From positions 310,001 to 374,000 of the forward strand of contig NZ_JACJUU010000001.1 in the NCBI RefSeq assembly GCF_014237865.1: a stretch of 64,000 bases of DNA, read 5' to 3'. The stretch is from Pusillimonas minor (GTDB lineage Bacteria > Pseudomonadota > Gammaproteobacteria > Burkholderiales > Burkholderiaceae_B). The notes beneath the pieces were generated by a model that ran no database searches, was not told where the DNA came from, and was given only the letters and a program-made list of their open reading frames with translations. Below are positions 26,710 through 39,188 of this stretch, piece after piece (position 1 is the first letter of the stretch; each line of letters begins with the position of its first letter). A program made the position numbers and the translations under genes.

Positions 26710-27894
26710 ATGGCCCGTTTTTTTTACCTTCTGGTTCTCTGGCAAAATGCGTCGCTGCCACAAGCAGTCGCTGCCCCCACAACGCGGGCGCGAATTAATC
26801 GCGTAAAAAAAAATGCACTGGCTGCTTTCGGCGCGCTGCCCAGGCGTCAGCATTCTCCGCATGAAGTCTGGGCGCCGCAACACGGTACCGGGCTGATCGA
26901 ATTTTTGCTGGTGGCCATACCTTTGCTGGTAACCGCTCTGGGCGGCATAGAAATTTCGCACTGGATGTTCACCCGGCAAACCATCAGCGTGGCGCTGGTC
27001 GAAGCAGGCCGTGCAGGAAGCACCGAACACGCCAACCCATTGTCTATTGCGAACGCCTTCGAAGCCGCGCTAGGGCCGCTTTACCCCGGCACCGCCAACC
27101 TGTCGTCAGCCCAGCGCGTTCAACAAGCGCTTGAACGACACCGTCGGCATCACGCAACACTGCCCTGGCACATTCAAATTGTATCGCCCTCGGCAGCAGC
27201 CTTCGACGACTTTAAAACAGTAGCGCCAGACGTACGACACCCCGGCGGGTTGCCCACCATTAACAACAGCTACCAATTCGAACAGGACGCCGCGCACCGT
27301 CAACAAGGCCGCCCCAACGGCACAGGCCCACGATCGGCCCAGACTATCTACCAGGCCAATGCGCTTATCTTAAGGTTGACGTACCGCTACAAACCCTTAC
27401 TGCCCGGCCTGGAGGCCATCGTGGGGCATACGCCGGCGCTCACGCAAGAAGCCGTCATTGACATGCAATCGCACCCGGTACTCTGGCCCGATGATCCATC
27501 AGGCCGGGTTACGCGTGCACCCGACACCGCAGCACACCGTCATTGGCCCGTCACCGATACCGACGCGCCGCAGCCGCCGGCAGAGCACGGCACCACAGGC
27601 CCACCCGCCAACGACTATGGCGAAGGCTCCCCGGAAGGCAGCAGCGCGGGCGCTGGAAACAACGATGGCAGCGGAAGCAGCAACACCGGCGATCACCTGG
27701 TGCCAGGGGACGGCGGTGAAGGCGCAAGCGATAGCAACAGTGGCGCAGAAGGCGAGGGAGCCTCGCCTGGGGAGAGTCAGGGGGAAGGCTCGTCGGAGGG
27801 CAATATATGCACGAATACATCGCCCTCTTTGACCATACCCAACTCGAATCTGGCGCGCTCTTCGACGGCGGCCGTACCCGATTTAAGGTCTTGA
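26710..27894 (+). CDS. TadE/TadG-like pseudopilin with low-complexity tail
   Basis: This 394-residue protein carries a type IV prepilin-like motif: G59 followed by T-G-L-I and E64 at +5, then a long hydrophobic helix (about 65-83), as in TadE/TadG pseudopilins of Flp pili. The conserved mid-segment LILRLTYRYKPLLPGLEAIVG (broken: LRLTYRYKPLLPGL) matches TadE's VTVTY-Y-PLLP region. About 100 C-terminal residues are Gly/Ser/Glu-rich and probably disordered. The last 39 codons (27777-27894) run antisense through the end of ftsB. No other tad genes are nearby, so it is solitary. The start is uncertain: the 26710 ATG lacks a clear ribosome binding site. Confidence 0.7.
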   Translation: MARFFYLLVLWQNASLPQAVAAPTTRARINRVKKNALAAFGALPRRQHSPHEVWAPQHGTGLIEFLLVAIPLLVTALGGIEISHWMFTRQTISVALVEAGRAGSTEHANPLSIANAFEAALGPLYPGTANLSSAQRVQQALERHRRHHATLPWHIQIVSPSAAAFDDFKTVAPDVRHPGGLPTINNSYQFEQDAAHRQQGRPNGTGPRSAQTIYQANALILRLTYRYKPLLPGLEAIVGHTPALTQEAVIDMQSHPVLWPDDPSGRVTRAPDTAAHRHWPVTDTDAPQPPAEHGTTGPPANDYGEGSPEGSSAGAGNNDGSGSSNTGDHLVPGDGGEGASDSNSGAEGEGASPGESQGEGSSEGNICTNTSPSLTIPNSNLARSSTAAVPDLRS

Positions 27895-28064
27895 ACCTCG
27901 GCCGCCAATGCGTTGTTACGCGCGGCCAAGGCTTCGTTTTTCTCTTCTTGACGGGCAAGCTGCTGTTCTAGTTCGCTGACCCGGGCCCAACTGCCCTTAC
28001 CCCACCACAGGGGGTACTGTATGGCCGCAGCCAATATCACCAGAATCAACAGAACAAGGCGCAT
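27777..28064 (-). CDS. ftsB: Cell division protein FtsB
   Basis: This 95-residue bitopic protein has a transmembrane helix (about 3-19) and then a periplasmic coiled coil rich in Glu/Ala/Leu/Asn heptads (ARVSELEQQLARQEEKNEAL, about 27-46, and on to 60). It ends with the conserved ERARFELGMVKEGD segment. FtsB forms the FtsQLB complex that activates septal peptidoglycan synthesis. It lies 18 bases downstream of eno, the usual eno-ftsB pair. The 3' part overlaps the TadE-like gene on the other strand. Confidence 0.94.
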   Translation of the reverse strand: MRLVLLILVILAAAIQYPLWWGKGSWARVSELEQQLARQEEKNEALAARNNALAAEVQDLKSGTAAVEERARFELGMVKEGDVFVHILPSDEPSP

Positions 28065-28082
28065 CAGCCTGCCCTACAAAAA

Positions 28083-29399
<1,317 letters not shown>

Positions 29400-29442
29400 T
29401 TAATTAACAGTAATGGATTGTACTTCGAGCAGACGAACGCCC

Positions 29443-30804
29443 TTACCGGAGCGACACCTTTTCAAGGTGCTCTACAGCCCGTACCCGCCAGCCCAGCTCG
29501 TCTTTAATACGGCAACGCAAGGCATCGGCCGCCTCGGGTTCGCCGTGTACCAGAAACGTTTCGCGCGGCGGGCGCCGAAAGCCGCCAAGCCAGCGCATGA
29601 TTTCGTCGGCGTCGGCATGTGCCGATAACATCGACAGGTTGTCGAGCTCGGCTTTAACGGGGATATATTCGCCGTGTATTTTAATCGTCTGTGCCCCGGC
29701 CAGCATTTTTGCGCCGCGAGTGCCGGCCGCCTGGTAACCCGCAAACAAAATAGATGACCGCGGATCGGGGGCAAACCGCTTGAGGTGATGCACGACCCTG
29801 CCCCCGGTGGCCATGCCACTGGCCGAAATAATGATTTTTGGCATGACCGAGGCGTCTAGCGCCTTGGATTCGTCAACACTTTCGATGTATTCGGCAACCT
29901 GGTTGACCTCGTTGACTTGCGCCCGGGTAAGTTTTTGCTCGCCGGGATGATCGCGGTGTACACGAACCGCACTTAACGACATCGGGCTGTCGAGGTAAAT
30001 GGGCATGTTCTCGGGCAGACGGCGTTCGCGCCGTAATTTGTGCAGGTAATACAGCAATAACTGCACACGCCCCACGGCAAACGCCGGGATCACGACAGTA
30101 CCCCCACGCTCGGCCGTGCGCCGGATAATATCCTCAAGGACGGCTTCGGGGGGGCTGGCGTCGTGACTGCGGTCGCCATAGGTTGACTCGAGCACCAGGT
30201 AATCGGCTTCTTCCACCACGTCGGGGTCGGGCATGACCGGATCGTTATACCGGCCTAAATCACCCGAAAACACCAGCTTTCGGCCATCCCATTGCACTTC
30301 GACAATAGACGCCCCCAGAATATGCCCGGCACGATGCAGCTTGATTTTCAGTTCGTGGTCAATGGGGTGAAAGGCATCGCGCGCCAGCGGCTGGAACTGG
30401 CGAATGATTTTATGGGCCTCTTTGGTGGTGTATAGCGGCAAGGCTGGTTCGTGTGAACTGAGCTTGTGGCGATTGGCGAACTCGGCATCGGACTCTTGAA
30501 TATGCGCGCTGTCGAGCAGCAAGATTTCGGCCAGATCGATGGTGGGCGCTGAGGCAAAAACAGAGCCCTTGAAACCATCGCGCCCCAGCCGCGGCAAATA
30601 ACCGGAGTGATCGAGATGGGCGTGAGTAAGTACAACGGCGTTAATGCTGGCCGGATCGACTGGAAAAGGCGCCCAGTTGCGTTGACGCAAGAACTTGAGC
30701 CCCTGAAACAGGCCGCAGTCAACCAAAATGCGTTGCCCGTTTGACTCGAGCATGTGACGCGACCCGGTAACCGTGCCCGCCGCACCCAGAAACGATAACT
30801 CCAT
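29443..30804 (-). CDS. Beta-CASP metallo-beta-lactamase fold RNA-processing hydrolase
   Basis: This 453-residue protein is a metallo-beta-lactamase of the beta-CASP group (CPSF73/YsgA-like). The zinc motif HAHLDHSG lies at 61-68, LVLESTYGDRSHD carries the motif-D glutamate and threonine, and the beta-CASP domain precedes the C-terminal KxxxG-like and LSAHADADEI motif (Hx2DxxE). Such proteins are putative ribonucleases, and in many proteobacteria the substrate is unknown. It sits between kdsA (21 bases upstream) and eno on the same strand. Confidence 0.88.
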   Translation of the reverse strand: MELSFLGAAGTVTGSRHMLESNGQRILVDCGLFQGLKFLRQRNWAPFPVDPASINAVVLTHAHLDHSGYLPRLGRDGFKGSVFASAPTIDLAEILLLDSAHIQESDAEFANRHKLSSHEPALPLYTTKEAHKIIRQFQPLARDAFHPIDHELKIKLHRAGHILGASIVEVQWDGRKLVFSGDLGRYNDPVMPDPDVVEEADYLVLESTYGDRSHDASPPEAVLEDIIRRTAERGGTVVIPAFAVGRVQLLLYYLHKLRRERRLPENMPIYLDSPMSLSAVRVHRDHPGEQKLTRAQVNEVNQVAEYIESVDESKALDASVMPKIIISASGMATGGRVVHHLKRFAPDPRSSILFAGYQAAGTRGAKMLAGAQTIKIHGEYIPVKAELDNLSMLSAHADADEIMRWLGGFRRPPRETFLVHGEPEAADALRCRIKDELGWRVRAVEHLEKVSLR

Positions 30805-30825
30805 GGCTCCTCCGCCAGGTGATGA

Positions 30826-33332
<2,507 letters not shown>

Positions 33333-33336
33333 TCAG

Positions 33337-33355
33337 CGCCCGGTGTCGCCGGGCG
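33337..33355 (-). other. GC hairpin just upstream of the pyrG start
   Basis: CGCCCGG (33337-33343) and CCGGGCG (33349-33355) pair around a five-base loop. The structure lies 8-26 bases before the pyrG ATG, in the 64-base gap after the M24 aminopeptidase gene. No U-run follows, and no clear ribosome binding site is visible for pyrG. Confidence 0.4.
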
Positions 33356-33393
33356 GTAGCGGGAAATTGAAATTATAGCCGACGCAACCGGTT

Positions 33394-35199
33394 TCACAGC
33401 GGTTCGGTACGCGCAATCAGCCAGTCGCGCGCTGCACCGTTGACCCTAGGCAACAATGTCTGACGAACGCAGGCGTGATAGTCGTTCAACCAGACCACAT
33501 CGGCGGGGGTCAGCAGACCGGCGTCAATGCAACGCGTATCGATCGGGCACAAGGTCAGGGTTTCAAATTTCATGAACTCGCCGAACTGTGTTTGTTCTGC
33601 CGGCTGACACACCACCAGGTTTTCGATGCGCACCCCCCATTGACCGGGCCGGTACACCCCAGGTTCGTTGGACGTAATCATGCCGGTTGCCATCGCCATG
33701 GCCGGCTTGATGGGGGTGCGATACGAAATGGATTGTGGCCCCTCGTGAACATTCAGGAAATAACCCACACCATGCCCCGTACCGTGGCCAAATTCGATAC
33801 CGGCCTGCCATAAAGGCAACCGGGCGATTGGATCGAGCATGGGCGCGGCAATGCCCTTTGGGAAGTGCGCCTGGGACAAGGCAATCATGCCGCGCAACAC
33901 CAATGTGAAGTCGCGTTTTTGTTCGGACGTGGGCGTGCCCACCGGCACGACCCGGGTGATGTCGGTTGTCCCCCCCAGATACTGACCACCCGAATCAATA
34001 AGCAGCAGGCCGTTGCCTTCGATGCGGGCATGTGAGCGCGGCGTGGCGTGATAGTGCGGCATGGCGCCATTGGCGTTATAGGCGGCTATGGTTGAAAAAC
34101 TGGGCGAGACAAACCCCGGTCGGCGCGCCCGGGCTTCGGTAATTTTTTCGTCGATTGTCAGTTCGGTAATAGGTGTATTGCCCAATGCAGACTCAAACCA
34201 CGCAAAAAATTCACATAAGGCCGCGCCGTCTTCGGCCATGGCTTCGCGAACATGGGCGATTTCCTCGGGCGTTTTGCAGGCTTTCAGCAAAATGCTGGGG
34301 TTGTCGGCCTCAAGGGGTTTGACAAAAGCCGCCGCCGAAAGCAGCCCCACCGTTGTACGAGCCGGATCAAACAGCAAAGTGTCGGACTCGGGCAAACATG
34401 ACAAAGCCCCGCCAATGGCTTCATAGGGCTCGACAGTCACACCATCGGCGGCAAGCTGCGCAACCAGTTCGGGCGACAATTTAGAGCGGTCGACGAACAA
34501 TGTGACGGCGTCAGTCCCCAACAAGACGTGCGCCAGAAAAACGGGGTTGTACGACACATCGGCGCCGCGCAAATTCAGCAGCCAGGCAATGTCATCAAGC
34601 GACGACAACCAGTGCCAACTTGCGCCGTGATCAAGCATCCGGGCGCGCACGGCCTGAATATTGGCAACGCGCGACCGGCAGGCATGGGGCGGCTTGTGCG
34701 CGAACACGGGCGCACCTGGCAAAGGCGGACGGTTGGCCCAGACTTTACCGACCAGGTCGAGATCGGTTTGCAAACGCAGGCTGCCGCCAGACAATGTGCT
34801 TTGCCACTGGCGATGTGCAGAAACGGCCAGCGTATTGCCATCGACAGCCACCTTGGCGCCTACAGGCAGATGGGCTACCAGCCACTCGGCAGGCGTTGGC
34901 ACGCCTTCAGCGCCGGCCCGCATGGTCTCGATTCCGGTACCGTCCAGGTCATTCACCGCCTGCTCCCAGTAGCGGCTGTCTGTCCAGAGACCGGCAAACC
35001 CCGCCGTGACCACCACCGTACCTGCAGACCCTTCAAACCCCGACAACCAGGCCCGGGCCGCCCAGTGATCGGGCAGATACTCGGACAAATGCGGATCGGC
35101 CGACAGCACAACGCAAGCGTCTACCCCTTGCGTAGCCATGGCCTGTCGTAAAGCCTGCAGACGAAACTGGGGGGTGGAATCGGGGGTTAAATCAGCCAC
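33394..35199 (-). CDS. M24 family Xaa-Pro aminopeptidase (long, three-domain type)
   Basis: This 601-residue protein is an aminopeptidase P-like metalloenzyme with two creatinase-like N-terminal domains and a C-terminal pita-bread catalytic domain. The metal-ligand segments are LLIDSGGQYLGGTTDITRV (two aspartates, near 398-416), the GHGTGHGVGYFLNVHEGP histidine region, SNEPGVY and the final glutamate in RIENLVV. The architecture is like eukaryotic XPNPEP1 and differs from the shorter PepP. It should remove an N-terminal residue preceding proline. It lies upstream of pyrG on the same strand. Confidence 0.9.
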   Translation of the reverse strand: MADLTPDSTPQFRLQALRQAMATQGVDACVVLSADPHLSEYLPDHWAARAWLSGFEGSAGTVVVTAGFAGLWTDSRYWEQAVNDLDGTGIETMRAGAEGVPTPAEWLVAHLPVGAKVAVDGNTLAVSAHRQWQSTLSGGSLRLQTDLDLVGKVWANRPPLPGAPVFAHKPPHACRSRVANIQAVRARMLDHGASWHWLSSLDDIAWLLNLRGADVSYNPVFLAHVLLGTDAVTLFVDRSKLSPELVAQLAADGVTVEPYEAIGGALSCLPESDTLLFDPARTTVGLLSAAAFVKPLEADNPSILLKACKTPEEIAHVREAMAEDGAALCEFFAWFESALGNTPITELTIDEKITEARARRPGFVSPSFSTIAAYNANGAMPHYHATPRSHARIEGNGLLLIDSGGQYLGGTTDITRVVPVGTPTSEQKRDFTLVLRGMIALSQAHFPKGIAAPMLDPIARLPLWQAGIEFGHGTGHGVGYFLNVHEGPQSISYRTPIKPAMAMATGMITSNEPGVYRPGQWGVRIENLVVCQPAEQTQFGEFMKFETLTLCPIDTRCIDAGLLTPADVVWLNDYHACVRQTLLPRVNGAARDWLIARTEPL

Positions 35200-35222
35200 G
35201 GTATTTACTCAATCAAAAATAC

Positions 35223-35261
35223 AAAAAAATAACGGCTTGCCCCGTTAACCAGGACAAGCCG
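35223..35261 (-). terminator. Intrinsic terminator after scoB
   Basis: On the minus strand CGGCTTGTCC pairs with GGGCAAGCCG (one G-T pair) around a short loop and is followed by TTATTTTTTT. It ends the scoAB unit before the M24 aminopeptidase gene. Confidence 0.85.
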
Positions 35262-35278
35262 CGTTTAAACCGAAAGGT

Positions 35279-35932
35279 TCAGGCAAACGCCGATACATCG
35301 ATTTTGGCCGCTGTTTTGGCCCGAATTTCGTCAACCGTGACACCGGGTGCCATTTCGGTCAGTTTAAGCCCGGTCTGGGTCACTTCCATCACCCCAAGGT
35401 CGGTAATGATGACATTGACCACGCCAACGCCGGTCAGCGGCAGTGTGCACTCGGGCAACAGCTTCAGGTCTTCGGTGCCGTCTTTTTTGCGCGCCACATG
35501 TTCCATTAAAACCACCACACGGCTCACGCCCGCAACCAGGTCCATGGCTCCGCCCATCCCCTTGATCATTTTGCCGGGGATCATCCAGTTGGCCAGATCG
35601 CCCTTTTCGGACACCTGCATGGCCCCCAGAATAGCTAGGTTGATCTTGCCGCCCCGGATCATGGCGAACGATTCAGACGAAGAAAAAATTGACGACCCCG
35701 GCAACGTGGTTACGGTTTGTTTGCCGGCGTTGATCATGTCGGCATCCACCTCGCTTTCTTCGGGGAAGGGGCCAATGCCCAGCAAACCGTTTTCGGACTG
35801 CAGCCAGACTTCGACGCCCGGTGGCACGTAATTGGCCACCAAGGTCGGCAAACCAATGCCCAGGTTCACGTAAAAGCCGTCTTGAAGCTCTTTTGCCGCA
35901 CGTGCGGCCATTTCGTCACGATTCCATGCCAT
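35279..35932 (-). CDS. scoB: 3-oxoacid CoA-transferase subunit B
   Basis: This 217-residue subunit carries the catalytic glutamate in [11 protein letters not shown] (near 50-60), which forms the covalent CoA thioester. With subunit A it transfers CoA from succinyl-CoA to a 3-oxoacid such as acetoacetate. Other family landmarks are [23 protein letters not shown] (split: [15 protein letters not shown]) and GAMDLVAG. The closely related PcaIJ and AtoDA pairs cannot be excluded; the SCOT pattern is preferred. It starts two bases after the scoA stop and ends before a strong terminator. Confidence 0.9.
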   Translation of the reverse strand: MAWNRDEMAARAAKELQDGFYVNLGIGLPTLVANYVPPGVEVWLQSENGLLGIGPFPEESEVDADMINAGKQTVTTLPGSSIFSSSESFAMIRGGKINLAILGAMQVSEKGDLANWMIPGKMIKGMGGAMDLVAGVSRVVVLMEHVARKKDGTEDLKLLPECTLPLTGVGVVNVIITDLGVMEVTQTGLKLTEMAPGVTVDEIRAKTAAKIDVSAFA

Positions 35933-35934
35933 GG

Positions 35935-36639
35935 TTATTCTCCTGCGTTACGTACGGTGCGTTTTTCGATGCGTTTTTCGGGGCTGGTGTTCAGCACAAT
36001 GCGGTGTACGTAAATACCGGGCAAGTGGACGTCATCGGGGTTGATATCACCGATCTCAACCAGTTTCTCAACTTCAACAACCGTGACTTTCCCGGCCATG
36101 GCGACATCGGGGTTGAAATTACGCGCGGTTTTCCGGAAGACCAGATTCCCGCTGCGATCGGCCATATAGGCTTTCACCAGACACACATCGGGTTTGAGCG
36201 CCCGTTCGAGAATATAGCGCTCGCCATCGAACTCGCGCTCTTCTTTGCCTTCGGCCACCAGCGTGCCTACCCCGGTGCGCGTATAAAACGCCGGAATACC
36301 GGCCCCGCCGGCACGCAGCTTTTCGGCCAGCGTACCCTGTGGTGTGAATTCGAGTGCCAGCTCGCCGGCCAGATATTGACGCTCGAACTCTTTGTTTTCG
36401 CCCACATAAGACGAAATCATTTTCTTGATTTGACGGGTCTCGAGCAACTGCCCCAGGCCAAAGCCATCGACCCCCGCATTGTTGCTGACGCAGGTCAGGT
36501 TCTGAACCCCCGAATCGCGCAGCGCAGCGATCAGGGCTTCGGGAATACCGCAAAGCCCGAAACCACCGACGCCAATCATTTGATTGTCGGCCACAATGCC
36601 CTTCAGTGCTTCTGCGGCACTTGCATACACTTTGTTCAT
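35935..36639 (-). CDS. scoA: 3-oxoacid CoA-transferase subunit A
   Basis: This 234-residue alpha subunit shows the family start [15 protein letters not shown], the glycine-rich [15 protein letters not shown] near 23-37, and [14 protein letters not shown]. It combines with ScoB in the cytosol to activate ketone-type acids with succinyl-CoA. Both genes form a tight two-gene operon with a two-base gap. The interval upstream of the start (36640-36730) shows no obvious operator. Confidence 0.9.
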   Translation of the reverse strand: MNKVYASAAEALKGIVADNQMIGVGGFGLCGIPEALIAALRDSGVQNLTCVSNNAGVDGFGLGQLLETRQIKKMISSYVGENKEFERQYLAGELALEFTPQGTLAEKLRAGGAGIPAFYTRTGVGTLVAEGKEEREFDGERYILERALKPDVCLVKAYMADRSGNLVFRKTARNFNPDVAMAGKVTVVEVEKLVEIGDINPDDVHLPGIYVHRIVLNTSPEKRIEKRTVRNAGE

Positions 36640-36730
36640 TAATGCTCCACCCTGAGTGTTAAAAACGTCGCGGCCAATACCGGCATCAACCCGGCCAGGG
36701 CCACTGCAAACTATACTTTAGCCGACACAG

Positions 36731-37168
36731 CTAAACAAAAAATCGTGCCAGTCGCTCAAGCTCGAAAGCCGTCCAGGGCGACGATTGCCCGGTTTCGCGG
36801 TCGGCCACCACCACCACATTTTTGCCCTTGGCGTATGGCACGCCCGGCTCGCCATCAACCTCGATGGTGACATCGAAAGTCAGGCTGGATCGACCGATTC
36901 GGGTCACGGTCATGAGCACAACCACCGTGGCCGGGTAAACCACAGACTTCAGGAAATCGAATGATGCGTGCGCCAGCAACGGTACGCGGCCCTGCGGAAA
37001 ATAGACCTGCTCGGCTTCGAAGCACTGGGCGCGAGCCTCTTCGACATACTTGAAATACAGCGTGTTGTTGACGTGCCCGACGGCGTCCATATCGCCCCAA
37101 CGCACCGGCATGACACACCGGAACACGCCACCTACCTTCAAGGGACAAACACTTGTTTCTTCTGACAT
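36731..37168 (-). CDS. Acyl-CoA thioesterase (4-hydroxybenzoyl-CoA thioesterase/YbgC type)
   Basis: This 145-residue hot-dog fold protein has the YbgC-type catalytic motif MPVRWGDMDAVGHVNNTLYFKYVEEAR (active-site aspartate in WGDMDAVGHVNN, near 24-35). The family hydrolyses acyl-CoA thioesters; substrate length is not predictable. It is monocistronic or the first gene before scoAB, from which it is separated by 91 bases. It is divergent from etfQO. Confidence 0.85.
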   Translation of the reverse strand: MSEETSVCPLKVGGVFRCVMPVRWGDMDAVGHVNNTLYFKYVEEARAQCFEAEQVYFPQGRVPLLAHASFDFLKSVVYPATVVVLMTVTRIGRSSLTFDVTIEVDGEPGVPYAKGKNVVVVADRETGQSSPWTAFELERLARFFV

Positions 37169-37260
37169 AGTTAATTTTTTTGACGAAGCTGCTGTTTATT
37201 TAAAAAGCGCTCAAGCCGGCATACGGACCGCGCCCCCGCAAGAGGATAACAGTACAAGGC

Positions 37261-37290
37261 TGGAACGGCTGACGCGAGCTGCACTACAAT
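37261..37290 (+). promoter_or_regulatory. Candidate promoter of the ETF-ubiquinone oxidoreductase gene
   Basis: TGGAAC (37261-37266) and TACAAT (37285-37290) are 18 bases apart and lie about 40 bases before the ATG. The -35 box matches poorly. Confidence 0.35.
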
Positions 37291-37332
37291 CCCCACATAC
37301 AACAGAATAATTCAACACGGAGAATTACATCC

Positions 37333-38979
37333 ATGACTGAACGCGAATCAATGGAATACGATGTCGTGGTGGTTGGCGCCGGCCCCGCCGGGCTATCAGC
37401 CGCGATACGTATCAAACAGCTAGCCGCCGAAAAAGACCAGGAAATCAGTGTCTGTGTCCTGGAAAAAGGCGCTGAAGTTGGCGCCCATATCTTGTCCGGC
37501 GCCGTCATGGACCCAAAAGCCCTGACCGAGCTGATCCCCGACTGGAAAGAAAAAGGCGCGCCGCTGAACACCCCGGTCACCGAAGACAAGTTCCTCTTCC
37601 TTACCCAAAGCGGTTCGCGCTCTACCCCGGCCTGGATGCTGCCCGAGTGCTTCCAGAACCACGGCAATTACATTGTGCGGCTTGGCGAGGTCACCCAGTG
37701 GCTGGGCGAACAGGCCGAAGCTTTAGGTGTCGAGATTTTCCCCGGGTTTGCCGCTGCCGAAATCCTCTACACCGACGATGGTGCCATCAAGGGCGTTGCC
37801 ACCGGCGACATGGGCGTGGCGCGCGACGGCTCGCACACCCCCAATTACCAGCCCGGCATGGAACTCCACGCCCGCTACACCCTGTTTGCTGAAGGGTCGC
37901 GCGGCCACCTGGGCCGCCAGCTCATCGAGCGTTTCAAACTCGACCAGGGCCGCAACAGCCAAAGTTATGCTATCGGCATCAAAGAAATGTGGGAAGTCGA
38001 CCCGGCGCAATCGCGCCCCGGTCTGGTCATGCACACAGCCGGCTGGCCGCTCGACGCCGACACCTACGGCGGCTCGTTCCTGTATCACCTGAAAGACAAT
38101 ATTGTCGTGGTAGGCCTGGTTGTCGGGCTCGATTACGCCAACCCATGGCTGTCGCCCTTCGAAGAATTCCAGCGCTACAAAACCCACCCGGCCATCCGCC
38201 CCATCTTCGAGGGCGGCAAGCGTATCGCCTATGGTGCGCGGTCTCTTACCGCTGGCGGGTTGTTGTCTTTGCCCAAGTTTGTATTCCCCGGTGGGGCCAT
38301 GGTGGGCTGTGAAGCCGGCTTTCTTAATGCGTCGCGCATCAAGGGCAGCCACGCCGCCATCAAAACCGGCGCTCTGGCGGCCGAAGCCGCGGTACAAGCC
38401 ATTATGGCCGGCCGCAGCCACGACGAACTCACCGCCTACACCACGGCATTCGAAGCCTCTTGGTTGCACGACGAGCTGAACAAGGCCCGCAACTTCAAGC
38501 AATGGTTCAAAAAAGGCCGTACCGTGGGTACCGTCATGACCGGCATCGAACAGCTGCTGTTAAAAGGCAAAATGCCCTGGACACTGCGCAATAACAAGCC
38601 CGACCACGCCTGTCTGCAACCTGCGGCCGAATGCGCGCGTATCGATTACCCCAAACCCGATGGCAAGCTGACCTTCGACCGTCTCAGTTCGGTGTTTATT
38701 TCAAACACCAACCACGAGGAAGACGAGCCCGTTCACCTTACGTTAAAAGACGCGTCGGTACCGGTGTCGGTCAACCTGGCCAAATACGGTGGGCCCGAAG
38801 CGCGTTTTTGCCCTGCCGGGGTTTACGAGTTTATTAAAGACGACAGTGGCAGCGATCGCTTGCAAATCAATGCGCAAAACTGCATTCATTGCAAAACCTG
38901 CGACATCAAAGACCCGACACAAAACATTGTGTGGGTCACCCCGCAAGGGGGCGAAGGGCCGGTTTACAACGGCATGTAA
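37333..38979 (+). CDS. Electron transfer flavoprotein-ubiquinone oxidoreductase
   Basis: This 548-residue inner-membrane-associated iron-sulfur flavoprotein passes electrons from reduced ETF (fatty-acid and amino-acid oxidation) to ubiquinone. The FAD-binding motif VVVGAGPAGLSAAIRI lies near 12-27, and the second dinucleotide-type segment GGLLSLPKFVFPGG is present. The C-terminal ferredoxin-like domain holds the cluster cysteines CPAGVYEF (C493) and CIHCKTCDIKDP (near 518-529). Length matches the family. A GGAG site precedes the ATG. The etfAB genes are not in the window. Confidence 0.95.
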   Translation: MTERESMEYDVVVVGAGPAGLSAAIRIKQLAAEKDQEISVCVLEKGAEVGAHILSGAVMDPKALTELIPDWKEKGAPLNTPVTEDKFLFLTQSGSRSTPAWMLPECFQNHGNYIVRLGEVTQWLGEQAEALGVEIFPGFAAAEILYTDDGAIKGVATGDMGVARDGSHTPNYQPGMELHARYTLFAEGSRGHLGRQLIERFKLDQGRNSQSYAIGIKEMWEVDPAQSRPGLVMHTAGWPLDADTYGGSFLYHLKDNIVVVGLVVGLDYANPWLSPFEEFQRYKTHPAIRPIFEGGKRIAYGARSLTAGGLLSLPKFVFPGGAMVGCEAGFLNASRIKGSHAAIKTGALAAEAAVQAIMAGRSHDELTAYTTAFEASWLHDELNKARNFKQWFKKGRTVGTVMTGIEQLLLKGKMPWTLRNNKPDHACLQPAAECARIDYPKPDGKLTFDRLSSVFISNTNHEEDEPVHLTLKDASVPVSVNLAKYGGPEARFCPAGVYEFIKDDSGSDRLQINAQNCIHCKTCDIKDPTQNIVWVTPQGGEGPVYNGM

Positions 38980-39046
38980 TACCGCCGGCGTTCTTCGCCC
39001 TTCTGTCGCTATAAAAATCAGCCTTTGTAAAAGGCTGTCCCAGGCT

Positions 39047-39087
39047 AAAAATAAACCCCGCTGTTTTTGCAGCGGGGTTTATTTTTT
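39047..39087 (+). terminator. Bidirectional intrinsic terminator between etfQO and acs
   Basis: AATAAACCCCGCTG and CAGCGGGGTTTATT form a perfect stem around a T-rich loop, with A-tract before and T-tract after. It can serve etfQO (plus) and the convergent acs transcript (minus). Confidence 0.92.
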
Positions 39088-39146
39088 ATCGGTCAAGCAA
39101 TCGGCTGAGTAATGGCAGGTTTTTGTTTTTGTGATGCGCGGAGGTT

Positions 39147-39175
39147 TTGTTATGCGGCCACAGGCCGCATAACAA
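39147..39175 (-). repeat. Perfect 13-bp hairpin after the acs stop codon
   Basis: TTGTTATGCGGCC (39147-39159) and GGCCGCATAACAA (39163-39175) form a flawless stem with a three-base loop, 14 bases beyond the acs stop. No U-run follows on either strand. The real terminator lies further on, so this hairpin may stabilise the acs mRNA end or mark a protein site. Confidence 0.7.
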
Positions 39176-39188
39176 GACGCAAACGCCG

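Noticed and set aside
26608-27030. 140-codon minus-strand frame over the start of the TadE-like gene
   Set aside because: It has no recognisable domain and no upstream signals, while the plus-strand TadE motif is clear.
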